Origin: Candidatus Norongarragalina meridionalis
GTDB lineage: Archaea > Micrarchaeota > Micrarchaeia > Norongarragalinales > Norongarragalinaceae
DNA: 36,338 bases
Assembly: GCA_902384935.1 (NCBI GenBank)
Contig: CABMDO010000018.1
Location: 1 to 36,338 of the forward strand
Reading direction: 5' to 3'
Part shown: in pieces, positions 23,524 to 31,295 of the stretch
How positions within the stretch are numbered: position 1 is the first letter of the stretch
How the letters are laid out: each line of letters opens with the position of its first letter
Program-made: the position numbers and the translations under genes
Notes under the pieces: model-generated
The model's input: only the letters and a program-made list of their open reading frames with translations
Database searches by the model: none
Told to the model about the DNA's origin: nothing

Positions 23524-26460
23524 CTATCTCTGCAGGGTGTCCCTGTTCGTTGTCAGCCAGCCGATAAGGGCGTTCGCGGCCGAGGTCGTGTCCGCTGCGG
23601 TGTAACCCGCAACCACGATCTTGTCGCCAACTACCTTAACCATGGGCTCGTCCGTCGGGTTGATTCCGCCGCTGAGCGTCGAGGCAGCCACCGTGTTCAC
23701 GATGGGTCCACCAACGACTATCAGGGGCTGAGTGCCCGCTGCGTACGAGCTGCTGTCCAACACGACAAGCGGAGTCGAGGACGTGTCCATCGGCGTCACC
23801 GTGTAGGCGCTCGCCTCAGAGCAAGTCAAGCTCTCGGTTCCACTTACGTCGCCGCCAACGGTGCCGGTAGAGCCGCAGCCGCCAACGCCGGTTACGTTGA
23901 CTACGTAGCCGCCGCTGTTAAGCAGGGTTCCACCAACGCCCGATGAAACGGTCGCCGTGTTGCTCGTGGTGTCGGTGCCAGCGCTGCTCAGCGTGTATAT
24001 TGCGTGAGACAGCGTCGACGGGTACGAAATCGACACAGACGACGTGCCTATGGTTGCCTTTCCACCTCTCCTGGAGATGAATCCGCTCTCATAGTTCGTT
24101 GCCGTGTTGTTGATTCCGTGGTATCCGGTTGTCTGTGCTCCCGGGTGTTCTCCGTATCCGATGTACGCGAGGGATCCGGTGTTCGCGAATCCAGGCGTCG
24201 TCGTCTCGGAGCCTCCGATCGCCACCTTGAACGCCCAAAGAGCGCCGTCGGTGTCGGTCGTGTACTCGGGGATGTGTATGGCGTACTTCGTCATGGACGG
24301 CACGTTGCTCGTCAGGGCGGCCGCCTCGAGCGCGGTCGAGTTGAAGCCGAGAACCACGGACGTCGGTCCGTAGTTGTACGTGACGTAGTTCGTCAGGAAA
24401 TCAGCGACGCTGATTCCGGTCAGGGTTCCGTTGAGGACATTGGCGCCGGCAAGGTGTACCTGCAGGGAGCTACCAGCGGTGGTAACGTTGCAGTAGTACG
24501 CCGTTCCGTTTGAGGTGACACTTATATTTCCGCTGGTTGGGACCATTGAGAAATTAAGTCCGGTTGCCGAGTTGTAGAGGGTTACGGTCGCTCCGTCCGC
24601 GCTTATGGTGTCGTAGGTTCCGTTCGATGCCACAACCGAGGTTGCGGTCGCGCCGGAGATTGCCGACACGTTGGACATCGAGGACCAGTTGCCCGTTCCA
24701 GTCGAAGTCCAGCAGGACGAACCGTTGGCGGTGATCGTCGGGGTAATCTGCCATCCGGAGATGGCGATGCCCGCGGGGTTGCCGTTCGTCAGTGTCATTG
24801 CGCCGGTCACGGTGAAGTTCACCGTTGCGGCTGTGTGGTTGTACATGTTGTACATCACGGACGAGGAACCGGTCTTGTAGTAATACAAGGATCCGCGCCT
24901 CGCGTTGCCCGCGATGCCTCCGATGACGTAGTACACCGTGCTCGCAGAGTCGCCGCTGGCGAACTGGAACGCGTTGCTCCTCGTCGAAGACAGCTGAACC
25001 GCGTAGCCCTTGCTCGTGGTGTCAGTCGTCGTGTACGGGAAGTACTGCGGCACAAGAGTCGTCAACGACAAAGTGTCCGTGCTCGACGGCGTTTCCATGC
25101 CGTTGAAGGTCATCTTCATCGCTGCGGGTTTCTTGATGATGTTCATGTACTCGTTCGCGCGCAGGTACGGAACATCCGCGATGTTCTGCATCTGTATCCT
25201 GCCGAGCGATGCACCGAACGTGGTTCCGCCACCCCATATCGTCACGCGCCACGGAGAGTTGTCCGTGTTGACTACGGAGTTGTGCGTGAGCTCGAGTTTC
25301 TCCGAGAATATGCTTACCTCGGCGCTGCTCGTGCCCGCGACTCCGGTCGTCGCGTCGTACAGGTGGATGACGATTCCGTTGTCGTTGTATTCGTCAGTGG
25401 GCTGCAATATTGCGGTGTCGATTTCCGTTCCCGCGGAGTTGTAGACCTTGAAGGTCGCCTTCGGCTGAGAGACAGTTCCGTAACCGAATGACGAAATGTC
25501 GGTCAGCTTTATCTTGACTCCATTGGGCGCGGTGATCTCGTCGTTGATGCTCATGAAGGGGTTGTACGCAACCTCCTTGCCGAGCGTCACCTTCGGAGTT
25601 CCGGTCCACGCAACGCTGGTGCTTCCGCCTCCTGCGTACTCGAAGTTGTCGAGTCCGTAGATTACCCAGTCCGCACCAAGGAACTTAATCTTGATGTGGT
25701 GGCGGGCAGACTCGTAGACCTTCGACGTGCAGTCGACTCCGGAAGGCGAGGCGTTCGTGCATACGGGTATCGGGTCCGTGAACTGAGTCTCGTAACCGAT
25801 TCTCGTTGCCTTGCCCTTGACCTCCTTGGACGACGTGTCGTACGCCGGGTTCTAGTAGAGGTAGTACCTCTCCTCTTCCGTGTAGGACTTCGACGCCTTG
25901 GTGTCGGAGATGGTGCCCTTGTACGCGAGCGCCGAGGTCTCGTAGTTCGTGACCTTGCGTCCTGCGTATGAGGTACCCGATACCGAGTCGGACGGCATTA
26001 TGCGTCCGGCGGCAGTCGGGTTTCCGTCTGCGGAAGACCACGCGTCAACGCGGTTGTCCGTCGTGTCCTTGTCGAGGTAGCCCTCGATGTATGTCTTCAT
26101 CTGGTACGCCACGTTCGGGTTCACACCCGGCGTGGTGATGCTCGCGGTGCACTGTCCAGGGGTGCTTGCGCCCGTGCTGGTTCCGCCAGTGCATGTCAGC
26201 CCGGTCGTGCCGAGGACGGTAATGTCCTTGCTGGTGTACGCAAGGTTACCTACCATGGCAGCGATGTTGGCTGCTGCGACCGCGTCGCTCGGCATTGCTG
26301 CCGTGCCGACCACGATCTTTATGTTCGGCTCACCGTTCGAAAAGAACGGGAACGAGCCGAGACCCGCGTCGTCCACGGAGACTGCACCGGCAACAGCTGC
26401 TCCAAGCATTGCTGCGCCAGCCGCCGCCGCGGCGATTCTCTTTACGTTCACACTTCTCAC
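23524..26460 (-). CDS. S-layer protein, interrupted by one in-frame TAG
   Basis: Read through codon 203, this is a 978-residue protein of the methanococcal/DPANN S-layer type. The signal peptide (VNVKRIAAAAAGAAMLGAAV) is followed by the hallmark PNIKIVVGTAAMPSDAVAAA, then long Thr/Ser/Gly-rich beta domains with many N-x-S/T sites, and a C-terminus that returns to a similar motif (MVKVVGDKIVVAGYTAADTT). The coat covers the cell surface. The reading frame is unbroken on both sides of TAG 25852-25854 (YLY-TAG-NPAYD), and the intervening 87 codons up to the next possible start read as normal S-layer sequence. GTG 26460 is chosen because GAGGTG lies 5 bases upstream and it opens the signal peptide. 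The terminal stop is also TAG. Confidence 0.85.
25852..25854 (-). other. In-frame TAG, codon 203 of the S-layer gene
   Basis: The context is TAC CTC TAC TAG AAC CCG. One base change would give TAC (Tyr), which suits the Tyr-rich context. TAG also serves as the true stop of at least seven other genes here, including dus, the YggS gene, the S16 protease, the Nudix gene and the fifth cassette gene, so general reassignment is unlikely. Confidence 0.85.
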
Positions 26461-26600
26461 ACAACCACCTCTGAACGAGGATACCCCCGTTCGTTGTTGC
26501 ACTAAGGCATATCACCTTCAACTCTGGCGCAAGCTTCTGTCCCTCGAAACCTGCCCTCGGGTTGACTGTGCGTAGTCCTTACCAAAATCGGCTTTTTAAA
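26461..26600 (-). promoter_or_regulatory. S-layer promoter and structured leader
   Basis: The TATA element TTTAAAAAG (26592-26600, minus strand) predicts a start near 26570 and a leader of about 110 bases. Just before the ribosome site GAGGTG (26466-26471) is an 8-bp hairpin GAACGGGG-GTAT-CCTCGTTC (26473-26492) with one G-U pair. It ends one base before the Shine-Dalgarno region, so it could stabilise the mRNA or gate translation. The 348-base gap 26461-26808 holds no gene that I can support; it also contains a second TATA-like GGGTATTTAAACCC at 26650-26663. Confidence 0.6.
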
Positions 26601-26769
26601 CCTTCCTTGGTTACGACGGCTGACGATGGCTTCCCCGCCAATTGTTGAGGGTATTTAAACCCGATTTTGCGGCTTGAAAACCACGTCAAACGTCGTATTT
26701 CTATGGCCGAGTAGGCTTTTAACCCTCTTGTTTCGGCAAGGTTTGTAACTGAATGTTACTACCGACAAG

Positions 26770-26778
26770 TTTAAATAC
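26770..26778 (+). promoter_or_regulatory. TATA box of the five-gene membrane cassette
   Basis: TTTAAATAC lies about 35 bases before the first ATG at 26809, predicting initiation near 26800. A short GAGG sits directly before the start codon (GTGAGGATATG). Confidence 0.5.
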
Positions 26779-26808
26779 GATGGTTGAGCGTATATATAAC
26801 GTGAGGAT

Positions 26809-27174
26809 ATGCCCGCGGTAAAGGTTACGTTGGAGGAGCTCAGGGACAAGGTTAGAACCAACCCGCCCTCCCCGGCCAAGGAATGGGCGTATTCGTCCAT
26901 ATTCACGCCCGTAAACACCGAAGGCAAGGCGGTCATGAAGGTGATTCCCAGGCAGGACTTCATGAACGAGAACATCCAGTCGTGGAGGATGAAGCATCTC
27001 GGCCGCTTCGGCGGAATCGCATGCGGCATCCTCGCGCTCGTAGCGCTCCAGTACAACATACTCATATCCGCCGGCTTGGCGATAGCGGCGGGATGGCTTT
27101 ACGGCATGTACAAGTACAAGTCCTTCTGGTTCGACATCGTCATGAGGAAGAGGGACTTGCTCGAGGGAACCTGA
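26809..27174 (+). CDS. Cassette protein 1: small membrane protein, 121 residues
   Basis: The soluble basic N-terminus of about 60 residues is followed by a two-helix membrane hairpin (about 66-81 and 83-101: GGIACGILALVALQYN, ILISAGLAIAAGWLYGM) and a basic aromatic tail (YKYKSFWFDIVMRKRD). It is the first gene of a plus-strand run of five small membrane proteins, divergent from the S-layer gene. The stop is followed after one base by the next ATG (TGA-A-ATG), so translation is probably coupled. No motif or family is recognised. The hairpin plus basic flank would place both ends in the cytoplasm. Confidence 0.72.
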   Translation: MPAVKVTLEELRDKVRTNPPSPAKEWAYSSIFTPVNTEGKAVMKVIPRQDFMNENIQSWRMKHLGRFGGIACGILALVALQYNILISAGLAIAAGWLYGMYKYKSFWFDIVMRKRDLLEGT

Positions 27175-27175
27175 A

Positions 27176-27523
27176 ATGACAGTAGCTGCAACTGCAACGC
27201 AGGTCAACCCCCAGATAGCGGCACGCGAGCAGCAGAACAAGACGTTCCTGCCGCTCGCCATAAAGCCGGGCACGCCGCCGTTCCTGAAGCAGCAGAACAG
27301 GCGCGAGTACATCGACGAATACATCGGATACTACAAGGACGGCGCAAAGTTCAGCGTAAAGTCAATCGCCCTCTTCGGGCTCGGCATCGCCACGCTCGAG
27401 ATTTTCCCGCCGGGAGCGCTGTTCATGATAGCGCTTTCGGCGCGCTACCAGGACATCGCCTGGTGGGACCGCTTCATATACAAGACGTTCGGAAAGTACA
27501 GGTCGCTAACGCTCATAGATTGA
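27176..27523 (+). CDS. Cassette protein 2: small membrane protein, 115 residues
   Basis: About 58 N-terminal residues rich in Gln and Ala lead to NRREYIDEYIGYYKDGAKF, then a hydrophobic hairpin at about 61-89 broken by a Pro-Pro turn (LGIATLEIFPPGALFMIAL), then a basic aromatic tail (WWDRFIYKTFGKYRS). The plan of soluble head, hairpin and aromatic basic tail repeats that of cassette protein 1, without obvious sequence identity. It starts one base after the previous stop. Function unknown. Confidence 0.7.
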   Translation: MTVAATATQVNPQIAAREQQNKTFLPLAIKPGTPPFLKQQNRREYIDEYIGYYKDGAKFSVKSIALFGLGIATLEIFPPGALFMIALSARYQDIAWWDRFIYKTFGKYRSLTLID

Positions 27524-27532
27524 GGGAAAAAA

Positions 27533-27730
27533 ATGTCGGAAAACCCAAGCATACCGCTGCAGCTCATGTCGCTGCTCGAGGACGCGGGCATCGTCAACAT
27601 AGCGCACCGCAACAGCACCTTCGAACAGGGCATGTTCGGGGCGTCCGTCCCCTTCGTTCCCGACCGCGTCACGGATTTGATAATCATAGCATCGCTGGCG
27701 TACTGCGCCATCAAGGTGGGTTTGATATAA
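27533..27730 (+). CDS. Cassette protein 3: 65-residue tail-anchored protein
   Basis: A short protein with a hydrophilic first part containing a probable amphipathic helix (PLQLMSLLEDAGIVNIA) and one hydrophobic helix at the extreme C-terminus (about 46-65, VTDLIIIASLAYCAIKVGLI). GAGGG 7 bases before the ATG is a good ribosome site, which supports it as a real gene despite its size. Nine bases separate it from the previous gene and one base from the next. Function unknown. Confidence 0.68.
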   Translation: MSENPSIPLQLMSLLEDAGIVNIAHRNSTFEQGMFGASVPFVPDRVTDLIIIASLAYCAIKVGLI

Positions 27731-27731
27731 A

Positions 27732-28148
27732 ATGAACGGAAGAAACGGCGTCAAGGAAGCGGCTCCCGCCATCAGGAACGCCGCGTCCTCTGCGCCCGCA
27801 CCCAAGATGGATATGACGAAGCAGCCCGCCATGTTCGTCCCGCTCGAAGCCAACCGCACCATGGGGGACGGTTCGCAGATTCACTCCCTCGACGTCACCA
27901 CCAGGTCGGGAATCGTCAAGGAGTGGATACAGGACGACACGCCGCGCTCGGGCAACCTCGGCGCGGTTTACACGTATTTCTTCTACTCGTGGGTGGCGCT
28001 CATCGCGGTGCTGCTCACGTACAACGTAAATCTCTACGTGGCGGCGGTTTTCGCCTACATAACGGGTTTCTGCTGGTCCGAAACGCTCCTGAATTACGCG
28101 TGGAGCGCGGAGTGGTACAAGACCAAGGCGCTGGTGCATACCGCATAA
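27732..28148 (+). CDS. Cassette protein 4: small membrane protein, 138 residues
   Basis: The N-terminal 75 residues are polar (Ala/Pro/Asn-rich, then VTTRSGIVKEWIQDD). A membrane hairpin follows at about 80-97 and 100-117 (VALIAVLLTYNVNLYVAAVF) with a tail WSAEWYKTKALVHTA. Its hairpin shares a spacing of AL..L.YN....A..A....G with cassette protein 1 (ALQYNILISAGLAIAAG), a weak hint of common origin. The ATG comes one base after the preceding stop. No family is recognised. Confidence 0.7.
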   Translation: MNGRNGVKEAAPAIRNAASSAPAPKMDMTKQPAMFVPLEANRTMGDGSQIHSLDVTTRSGIVKEWIQDDTPRSGNLGAVYTYFFYSWVALIAVLLTYNVNLYVAAVFAYITGFCWSETLLNYAWSAEWYKTKALVHTA

Positions 28149-28158
28149 GGTGCAAAAA

Positions 28159-28455
28159 ATGGACGAACCCTTCAAGAACGTCGCGGTCTCGGGAACTATA
28201 GCGGAAGCCAAGCGCCCCTTCCTCGTCATGACTACGCGTTACGACTACATGATGACGCACCTTCCGGAGTACAAGGCCATGATCCGCTACCGCATGTACG
28301 CCTACGTTTCCTTCCTTGGCGGCGCGGCGCTCGTGCTCGCGGTTCCCGTCGCGGGCGTGGCGACGCTCTTCCTCGGCGCGTATTTCTACCAGATGTACAA
28401 GCTGCAGCGCTCGAAGACTGTCGAAAACCAGAGGACAGTCATGATAGGTCACTAG
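28159..28455 (+). CDS. Cassette protein 5: small membrane protein, 98 residues
   Basis: ATG 28159 is chosen over the in-frame GTG at 28150 because AGGTG at 28148-28152 then acts as its ribosome site, 6 bases away. After about 45 polar residues (LPEYKAMIRYRMYAY) comes a hairpin (about 47-62 and 63-79, with AVPVAG as the turn) and a basic tail (YKLQRSKTVENQ). It is the last gene of the cassette; a TATA box for the next, separate gene follows directly. Function unknown. Confidence 0.7.
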   Translation: MDEPFKNVAVSGTIAEAKRPFLVMTTRYDYMMTHLPEYKAMIRYRMYAYVSFLGGAALVLAVPVAGVATLFLGAYFYQMYKLQRSKTVENQRTVMIGH

Positions 28456-28502
28456 CAAGCGCGTTACTCACTTTTTTAAACACAGGGCATCTACATTAGT
28501 TC

Positions 28503-28820
28503 ATGAACGGCAAAACCGTCGCCGCAATCGGCATACTGATGCTCATCGTGGGCGTCCTGTTCTATTTCGACGTGCGCGTCAAGGAAACGACGGGCGCGGT
28601 GACGTCGTACGGATTGCCCGGGGATTCGCGCGGCTACGCAACGGTTTTCGTCCTTCTCGGATTCGTCGTGATGCTTTTCGCCATATTCCTGAAGAATCCC
28701 GCAACAGGCGAGGATTTGGAAGAGCCCGAGCCGAAAACGGTCTGCCCCGACTGCGGGGTGATGGCTGACGACGCGGTTTTTTGCCCGAAATGCGGCAGGG
28801 CGATGGTTCACTATATCTAA
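28503..28820 (+). CDS. Membrane protein with C-terminal zinc ribbon
   Basis: 105 residues: two membrane helices (about 5-23 and 46-63) and, after an acidic linker, a zinc ribbon with Cys81, Cys84, Cys94 and Cys97 (CPDCG...CPKCG). The ribbon would lie in the cytoplasm. A TATA box CTTTTTTAAAC at 28470-28480 is about 27 bases before the ATG, so the mRNA is probably leaderless and separate from the five-gene cassette. Its stop overlaps that of the convergent Nudix gene by 4 bases. Proteins of this plan are common in archaea and mostly unstudied. Confidence 0.78.
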   Translation: MNGKTVAAIGILMLIVGVLFYFDVRVKETTGAVTSYGLPGDSRGYATVFVLLGFVVMLFAIFLKNPATGEDLEEPEPKTVCPDCGVMADDAVFCPKCGRAMVHYI

Positions 28821-29206
28821 GCGTTAAGCGCGTTGCGAATCGCCGTTTTTTCGTCCTTCCACTTCAGCAGCCGCAGCGCCTTGTCCGCGGACACCCACCT
28901 GCTTCCGCACAGCTCGCCGTCCAGGAACCGCGGCTTTCCTTTTGCGATAACAAGAAAGACGGTTACGTCGTGGCGCAAACCCGCGAACGGATACTTGTAG
29001 GAATGCAGTTTTTTCCCGACGCGCCCCTTCAGCCCCGTTTCCTCCTTCAGTTCGCGAAGCATCGCCCGCTCGGGCGCCTCTCCTTTTTCCACGCCGCCTT
29101 TCACGAGCCGCCATGCCAGCCTGCCGCTTCGCAAATCGGGCTTGCGCACCACGAGGAACATTTTTCCGTTTTTCACTACCGCCTGGACGGCTTTGCGGAC
29201 GCGCAT
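28817..29206 (-). CDS. Nudix hydrolase
   Basis: 129 residues with a complete Nudix box at 37-59: GGVEKGEAPERAMLREL then KEETGL, matching Gx5Ex7REUxEExGU. Such enzymes hydrolyse nucleoside diphosphates linked to another group, using the box glutamates to bind Mg. The N-terminal strand (AVQAVVKNGKMFLVV) and the C-terminal WVSADKALRLL helix fit the fold. Substrate is not evident; the basic surface and small size would suit a housecleaning enzyme. The start is leaderless from the symmetric TATA box it shares with the divergent gene. Confidence 0.92.
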   Translation of the reverse strand: MRVRKAVQAVVKNGKMFLVVRKPDLRSGRLAWRLVKGGVEKGEAPERAMLRELKEETGLKGRVGKKLHSYKYPFAGLRHDVTVFLVIAKGKPRFLDGELCGSRWVSADKALRLLKWKDEKTAIRNALNA

Positions 29207-29228
29207 GAACTGAAAAGGAAACGCAGGT

Positions 29229-29239
29229 ATTTAAAAGCG
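29229..29239. promoter_or_regulatory. Symmetric TATA element serving two divergent leaderless genes
   Basis: GTATTTAAAAG reads as a TATA box on both strands. It lies about 24 bases before the plus ATG (29257) and about 28 bases before the minus ATG (29206), and the whole gap is only 50 bases. Confidence 0.55.
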
Positions 29240-29256
29240 CCAAGAGTAATGGCGTC

Positions 29257-29766
29257 ATGAGAATGCTGCTCGGGCTGCTATTCGTTTCGTCGCTGGTTTT
29301 CGCCGCTTCCTGCATCGACACCGACGGCGGGTTGAATTACGTCGTGAAGGGCACGTGCACGGACGCGTGGAAGAACCGCACGGACACCTGCGCGAACGAT
29401 TGGAGCGTCGGCGAGTGGGCGTGCACCGAAACCGACATGGGATACTGCTACACGCTGATAATGAACTGCCACAATCTCGACGGAAACGCCTATTGCTACG
29501 ACGGCGCGTGCGTCCTGCCGGGAAGAGTGACTCCGACTCCGAAACCGTCCGCAACGCCGACTATGGAGCCGGTGCGCCCAACCGCGCAGCCGCCGTTCGT
29601 GATACCGACGCCGTCGGCGCCGTCGGTTGAAGCGCAACCCGCGCCCCCTTGGGGCAGCTATGCGGTTTACATGGCGGCGTTTGTCCTCGCGATAGGTGCG
29701 GCGTGGTGGCTCGTGGGCGCAACGAAGCCGCGCATGCACGAACGGAAGAAAAAATGGAAGCGCTAA
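29257..29766 (+). CDS. Cys-rich surface protein with Pro/Thr stalk and C-terminal anchor
   Basis: 169 residues. A signal peptide (MRMLLGLLFVSSLVFAA) precedes a small domain of about 70 residues with eight Cys (19, 34, 45, 56, 64, 71, 80, 85), enough for four disulfides. Then comes a Pro/Thr-rich stalk (TPTPKPSATPTMEPVRPTAQ), one membrane helix at about 135-154 and a strongly basic cytoplasmic end (RKKKWKR). The topology is that of a small extracellular module held off the membrane. Ligand unknown. The transcript is probably leaderless. Confidence 0.75.
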   Translation: MRMLLGLLFVSSLVFAASCIDTDGGLNYVVKGTCTDAWKNRTDTCANDWSVGEWACTETDMGYCYTLIMNCHNLDGNAYCYDGACVLPGRVTPTPKPSATPTMEPVRPTAQPPFVIPTPSAPSVEAQPAPPWGSYAVYMAAFVLAIGAAWWLVGATKPRMHERKKKWKR

Positions 29767-29772
29767 TTCCGA

Positions 29773-29791
29773 TTCGCCGCTATAGGGCGAA
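29773..29791. terminator. Weak hairpin between convergent genes
   Basis: TTCGCC/GGCGAA with a GCTATAG loop lies between the stops at 29766 (plus) and 29816 (minus). There is no T-run, so its role in termination is uncertain. Confidence 0.3.
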
Positions 29792-29815
29792 ATATGCGAA
29801 GAAGCTGTAGCGCGC

Positions 29816-30607
29816 TTAGGAGAATATCTTTCTCAGCCATGCGAAGAAGCGCGACATCACGCCGGCGCGCTCGGTTTCGCGCGGGCCCGCCTGTATGAGC
29901 GACAGTGCGAACTCGTTGAGCTTCCTGCTCGCGGGCGAATCGGGGGCGTAATAAACCGCGGGAACGCGCATCGATATGCTCGCGGGAATCGTCCTGTCCT
30001 CGGGAATGCGCACGATTACCGACGACTCCGTCATCGACTCTATCTCGCGCACGGTGAGTTCGAACGGCGCGCCGGTGCACCTGTTGACGACGACGCCGCG
30101 CACGCGCTTCTTGTTCTCCTTGCACAGCTGGATTATCTTCGTCGCGCTGGAAACTCCGGGAACGTCCGGCGTCGTTACCACCACGATTTCATCGCACGCG
30201 TCCAGGATGTGCATTACGTCGTCCGTGATTCCCGGCGGGGAATCCACTATCGTGAAATCGTACGCCTTGCCTACTTCGTTGACGACGCGCGCCAGGTTGC
30301 GCAGCGACGCGCCGCGCGAGTACTTGAGAGAGGAAGGAAGAACGCGCATGCCGGTGGAGGGATGCGCGAGAATCGCGTCGCGGAAATGCTTGTGCTCGAG
30401 AAGCACGTCCTGCAAACCCGTCGGGCTGTACGGAAGCCCGAGGTGCAAACCGATGGAGGGGTTGCTGATGTCGGCGTCTATTATGATGTTCTTGTCCCCG
30501 CGCTTCGTAAGCACCGCGCCGAGATTCACGGCAAGTATGCTTTTTCCTACGCCGCCCCTGCCCGACACTATGCCGATGCTTGTCCCTGACGTCGTTGATG
30601 GCGCCAC
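29816..30607 (-). CDS. minD: MinD/ParA-family ATPase
   Basis: 263 residues. The deviant Walker A motif is SGRGGVGKS at 15-23, with DADISNPS (switch I) and FTIVDSPPG (Walker B) following in family order. The C-terminal MSRFFAWLRKIF forms an amphipathic basic-hydrophobic helix like the MinD membrane-targeting sequence. Such ATPases position surface structures or division components on the membrane. The signature lysine of the Walker motif (KGGxGK) is Arg17 here, a conservative but notable change. The start is GTG without a Shine-Dalgarno site; a TATA-like GTTTTTTAAAC about 26 bases upstream predicts a leaderless mRNA. No MinE or partner is visible nearby. Confidence 0.9.
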   Translation of the reverse strand: MAPSTTSGTSIGIVSGRGGVGKSILAVNLGAVLTKRGDKNIIIDADISNPSIGLHLGLPYSPTGLQDVLLEHKHFRDAILAHPSTGMRVLPSSLKYSRGASLRNLARVVNEVGKAYDFTIVDSPPGITDDVMHILDACDEIVVVTTPDVPGVSSATKIIQLCKENKKRVRGVVVNRCTGAPFELTVREIESMTESSVIVRIPEDRTIPASISMRVPAVYYAPDSPASRKLNEFALSLIQAGPRETERAGVMSRFFAWLRKIFS

Positions 30608-30692
30608 GGAAAGAGGAATGCGAAGCGGTTTAAAAAACTAGCGAAATCGGGACGTTTAGTGAAAAGTAATTATCTCGGCGCGAATTTCACGA

Positions 30693-30719
30693 ATATTTTA
30701 AACCTGCTGGCGCCGCAGG
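30693..30719 (-). terminator. Terminator after the Lrp-like gene
   Basis: On the minus strand CCTGC-GGCGCCA-GCAGG (30703-30719) followed by TTTAAAATATT begins 2 bases after the stop codon. A 5-bp stem with an AT-rich tail. Confidence 0.5.
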
Positions 30720-30721
30720 CT

Positions 30722-31294
30722 TTATTTTCCAAACTTAATGCGCGACACCTTGTCCAAGCTCTGCATAAGCGGGTTCTGCGGCGAACCGCGCTCCAGCATG
30801 GCGCGGAAAAGCTGCGCCTTGTCGAACTTGCGGAGTGAGCGCGCCGAGAACGTGTCTATCCTCCGGTCCTCCAGTATCCCCGCGTAAACCATCCTCGCCT
30901 TCTGCACGAAGTCCTCCATCTCCTTCTGGTTGCTGAATCCGAACAATACGACGTAGTTGTACTCGCTGCCTATGGGCTCGGCGAACATTATCAGGTTGGG
31001 CGCCGACATGAGCGCGTTTTCGGCTGCCGCCTTCTTCTTCCACGCCTCGCCCGACTGCATCTCCTTGCCCGCCACGATTTTCGCGCATATGAGGGCGAAC
31101 GTGGTTATTCCCATCGCCTCGAAGTCCAGTTCGCACGAATAGCCGCGTATCACGCCCTTTTTCTCTAGCCCCTTCCTTATCTTCCCTACTGCCTGCGGCG
31201 ATATCATTAGTTTCTTGGCAACCGCGGTGTCGGAAATTCTGCAGTTGTCAAGCATCAGCTTCAGGATCTCCCTCTCGTTTTTGGTGAGTTCCAT
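30722..31294 (-). CDS. Lrp/AsnC-like winged-helix transcription regulator
   Basis: 190 residues. Residues 1-60 form a winged helix-turn-helix (LTKNEREILKLMLDN, then ISDTAVAKKLMISPQAVGKI as the HTH and EKKGVIRGYSCELDF as the wing), typical of the Lrp/AsnC group. The remaining part is longer than a simple RAM ligand domain and does not show its usual pattern, so the effector is unknown. Its ATG follows the stop of the 578-residue surface protein with one base between (TGA-A-ATG), so the regulator is probably made together with that protein and may control the surface cluster upstream. A hairpin terminator follows. Confidence 0.85.
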   Translation of the reverse strand: MELTKNEREILKLMLDNCRISDTAVAKKLMISPQAVGKIRKGLEKKGVIRGYSCELDFEAMGITTFALICAKIVAGKEMQSGEAWKKKAAAENALMSAPNLIMFAEPIGSEYNYVVLFGFSNQKEMEDFVQKARMVYAGILEDRRIDTFSARSLRKFDKAQLFRAMLERGSPQNPLMQSLDKVSRIKFGK

Positions 31295-31295
31295 T

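Noticed and set aside
23364-23567. Plus-strand ORF between the 137-residue gene and the S-layer gene
   Set aside because: It is antisense to the S-layer terminator and C-terminus, has Arg/Lys-rich low complexity and no ribosome site; it is a shadow of GC-rich sequence.
23524-26460. General reassignment of TAG as a sense codon
   Set aside because: TAG closes at least seven other convincing genes in the window (dus, YggS-type, S16 protease, Nudix, cassette gene 5, the collar-like protein) and the S-layer gene itself, so only a local or accidental event fits.
26461-26520. A two-codon upstream ORF (ATG CCT TAG) in the S-layer leader preceded by AAGGTGAT
   Set aside because: The ribosome-site spacing is too short to be used and so short an ORF has no independent support.
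26809-28455. Conjugation-like VirB2/VirB3 proteins for the five-gene cassette
   Set aside because: Small two-helix proteins fit loosely, but no VirB4-type ATPase or other conjugation gene is near and no motif matches.
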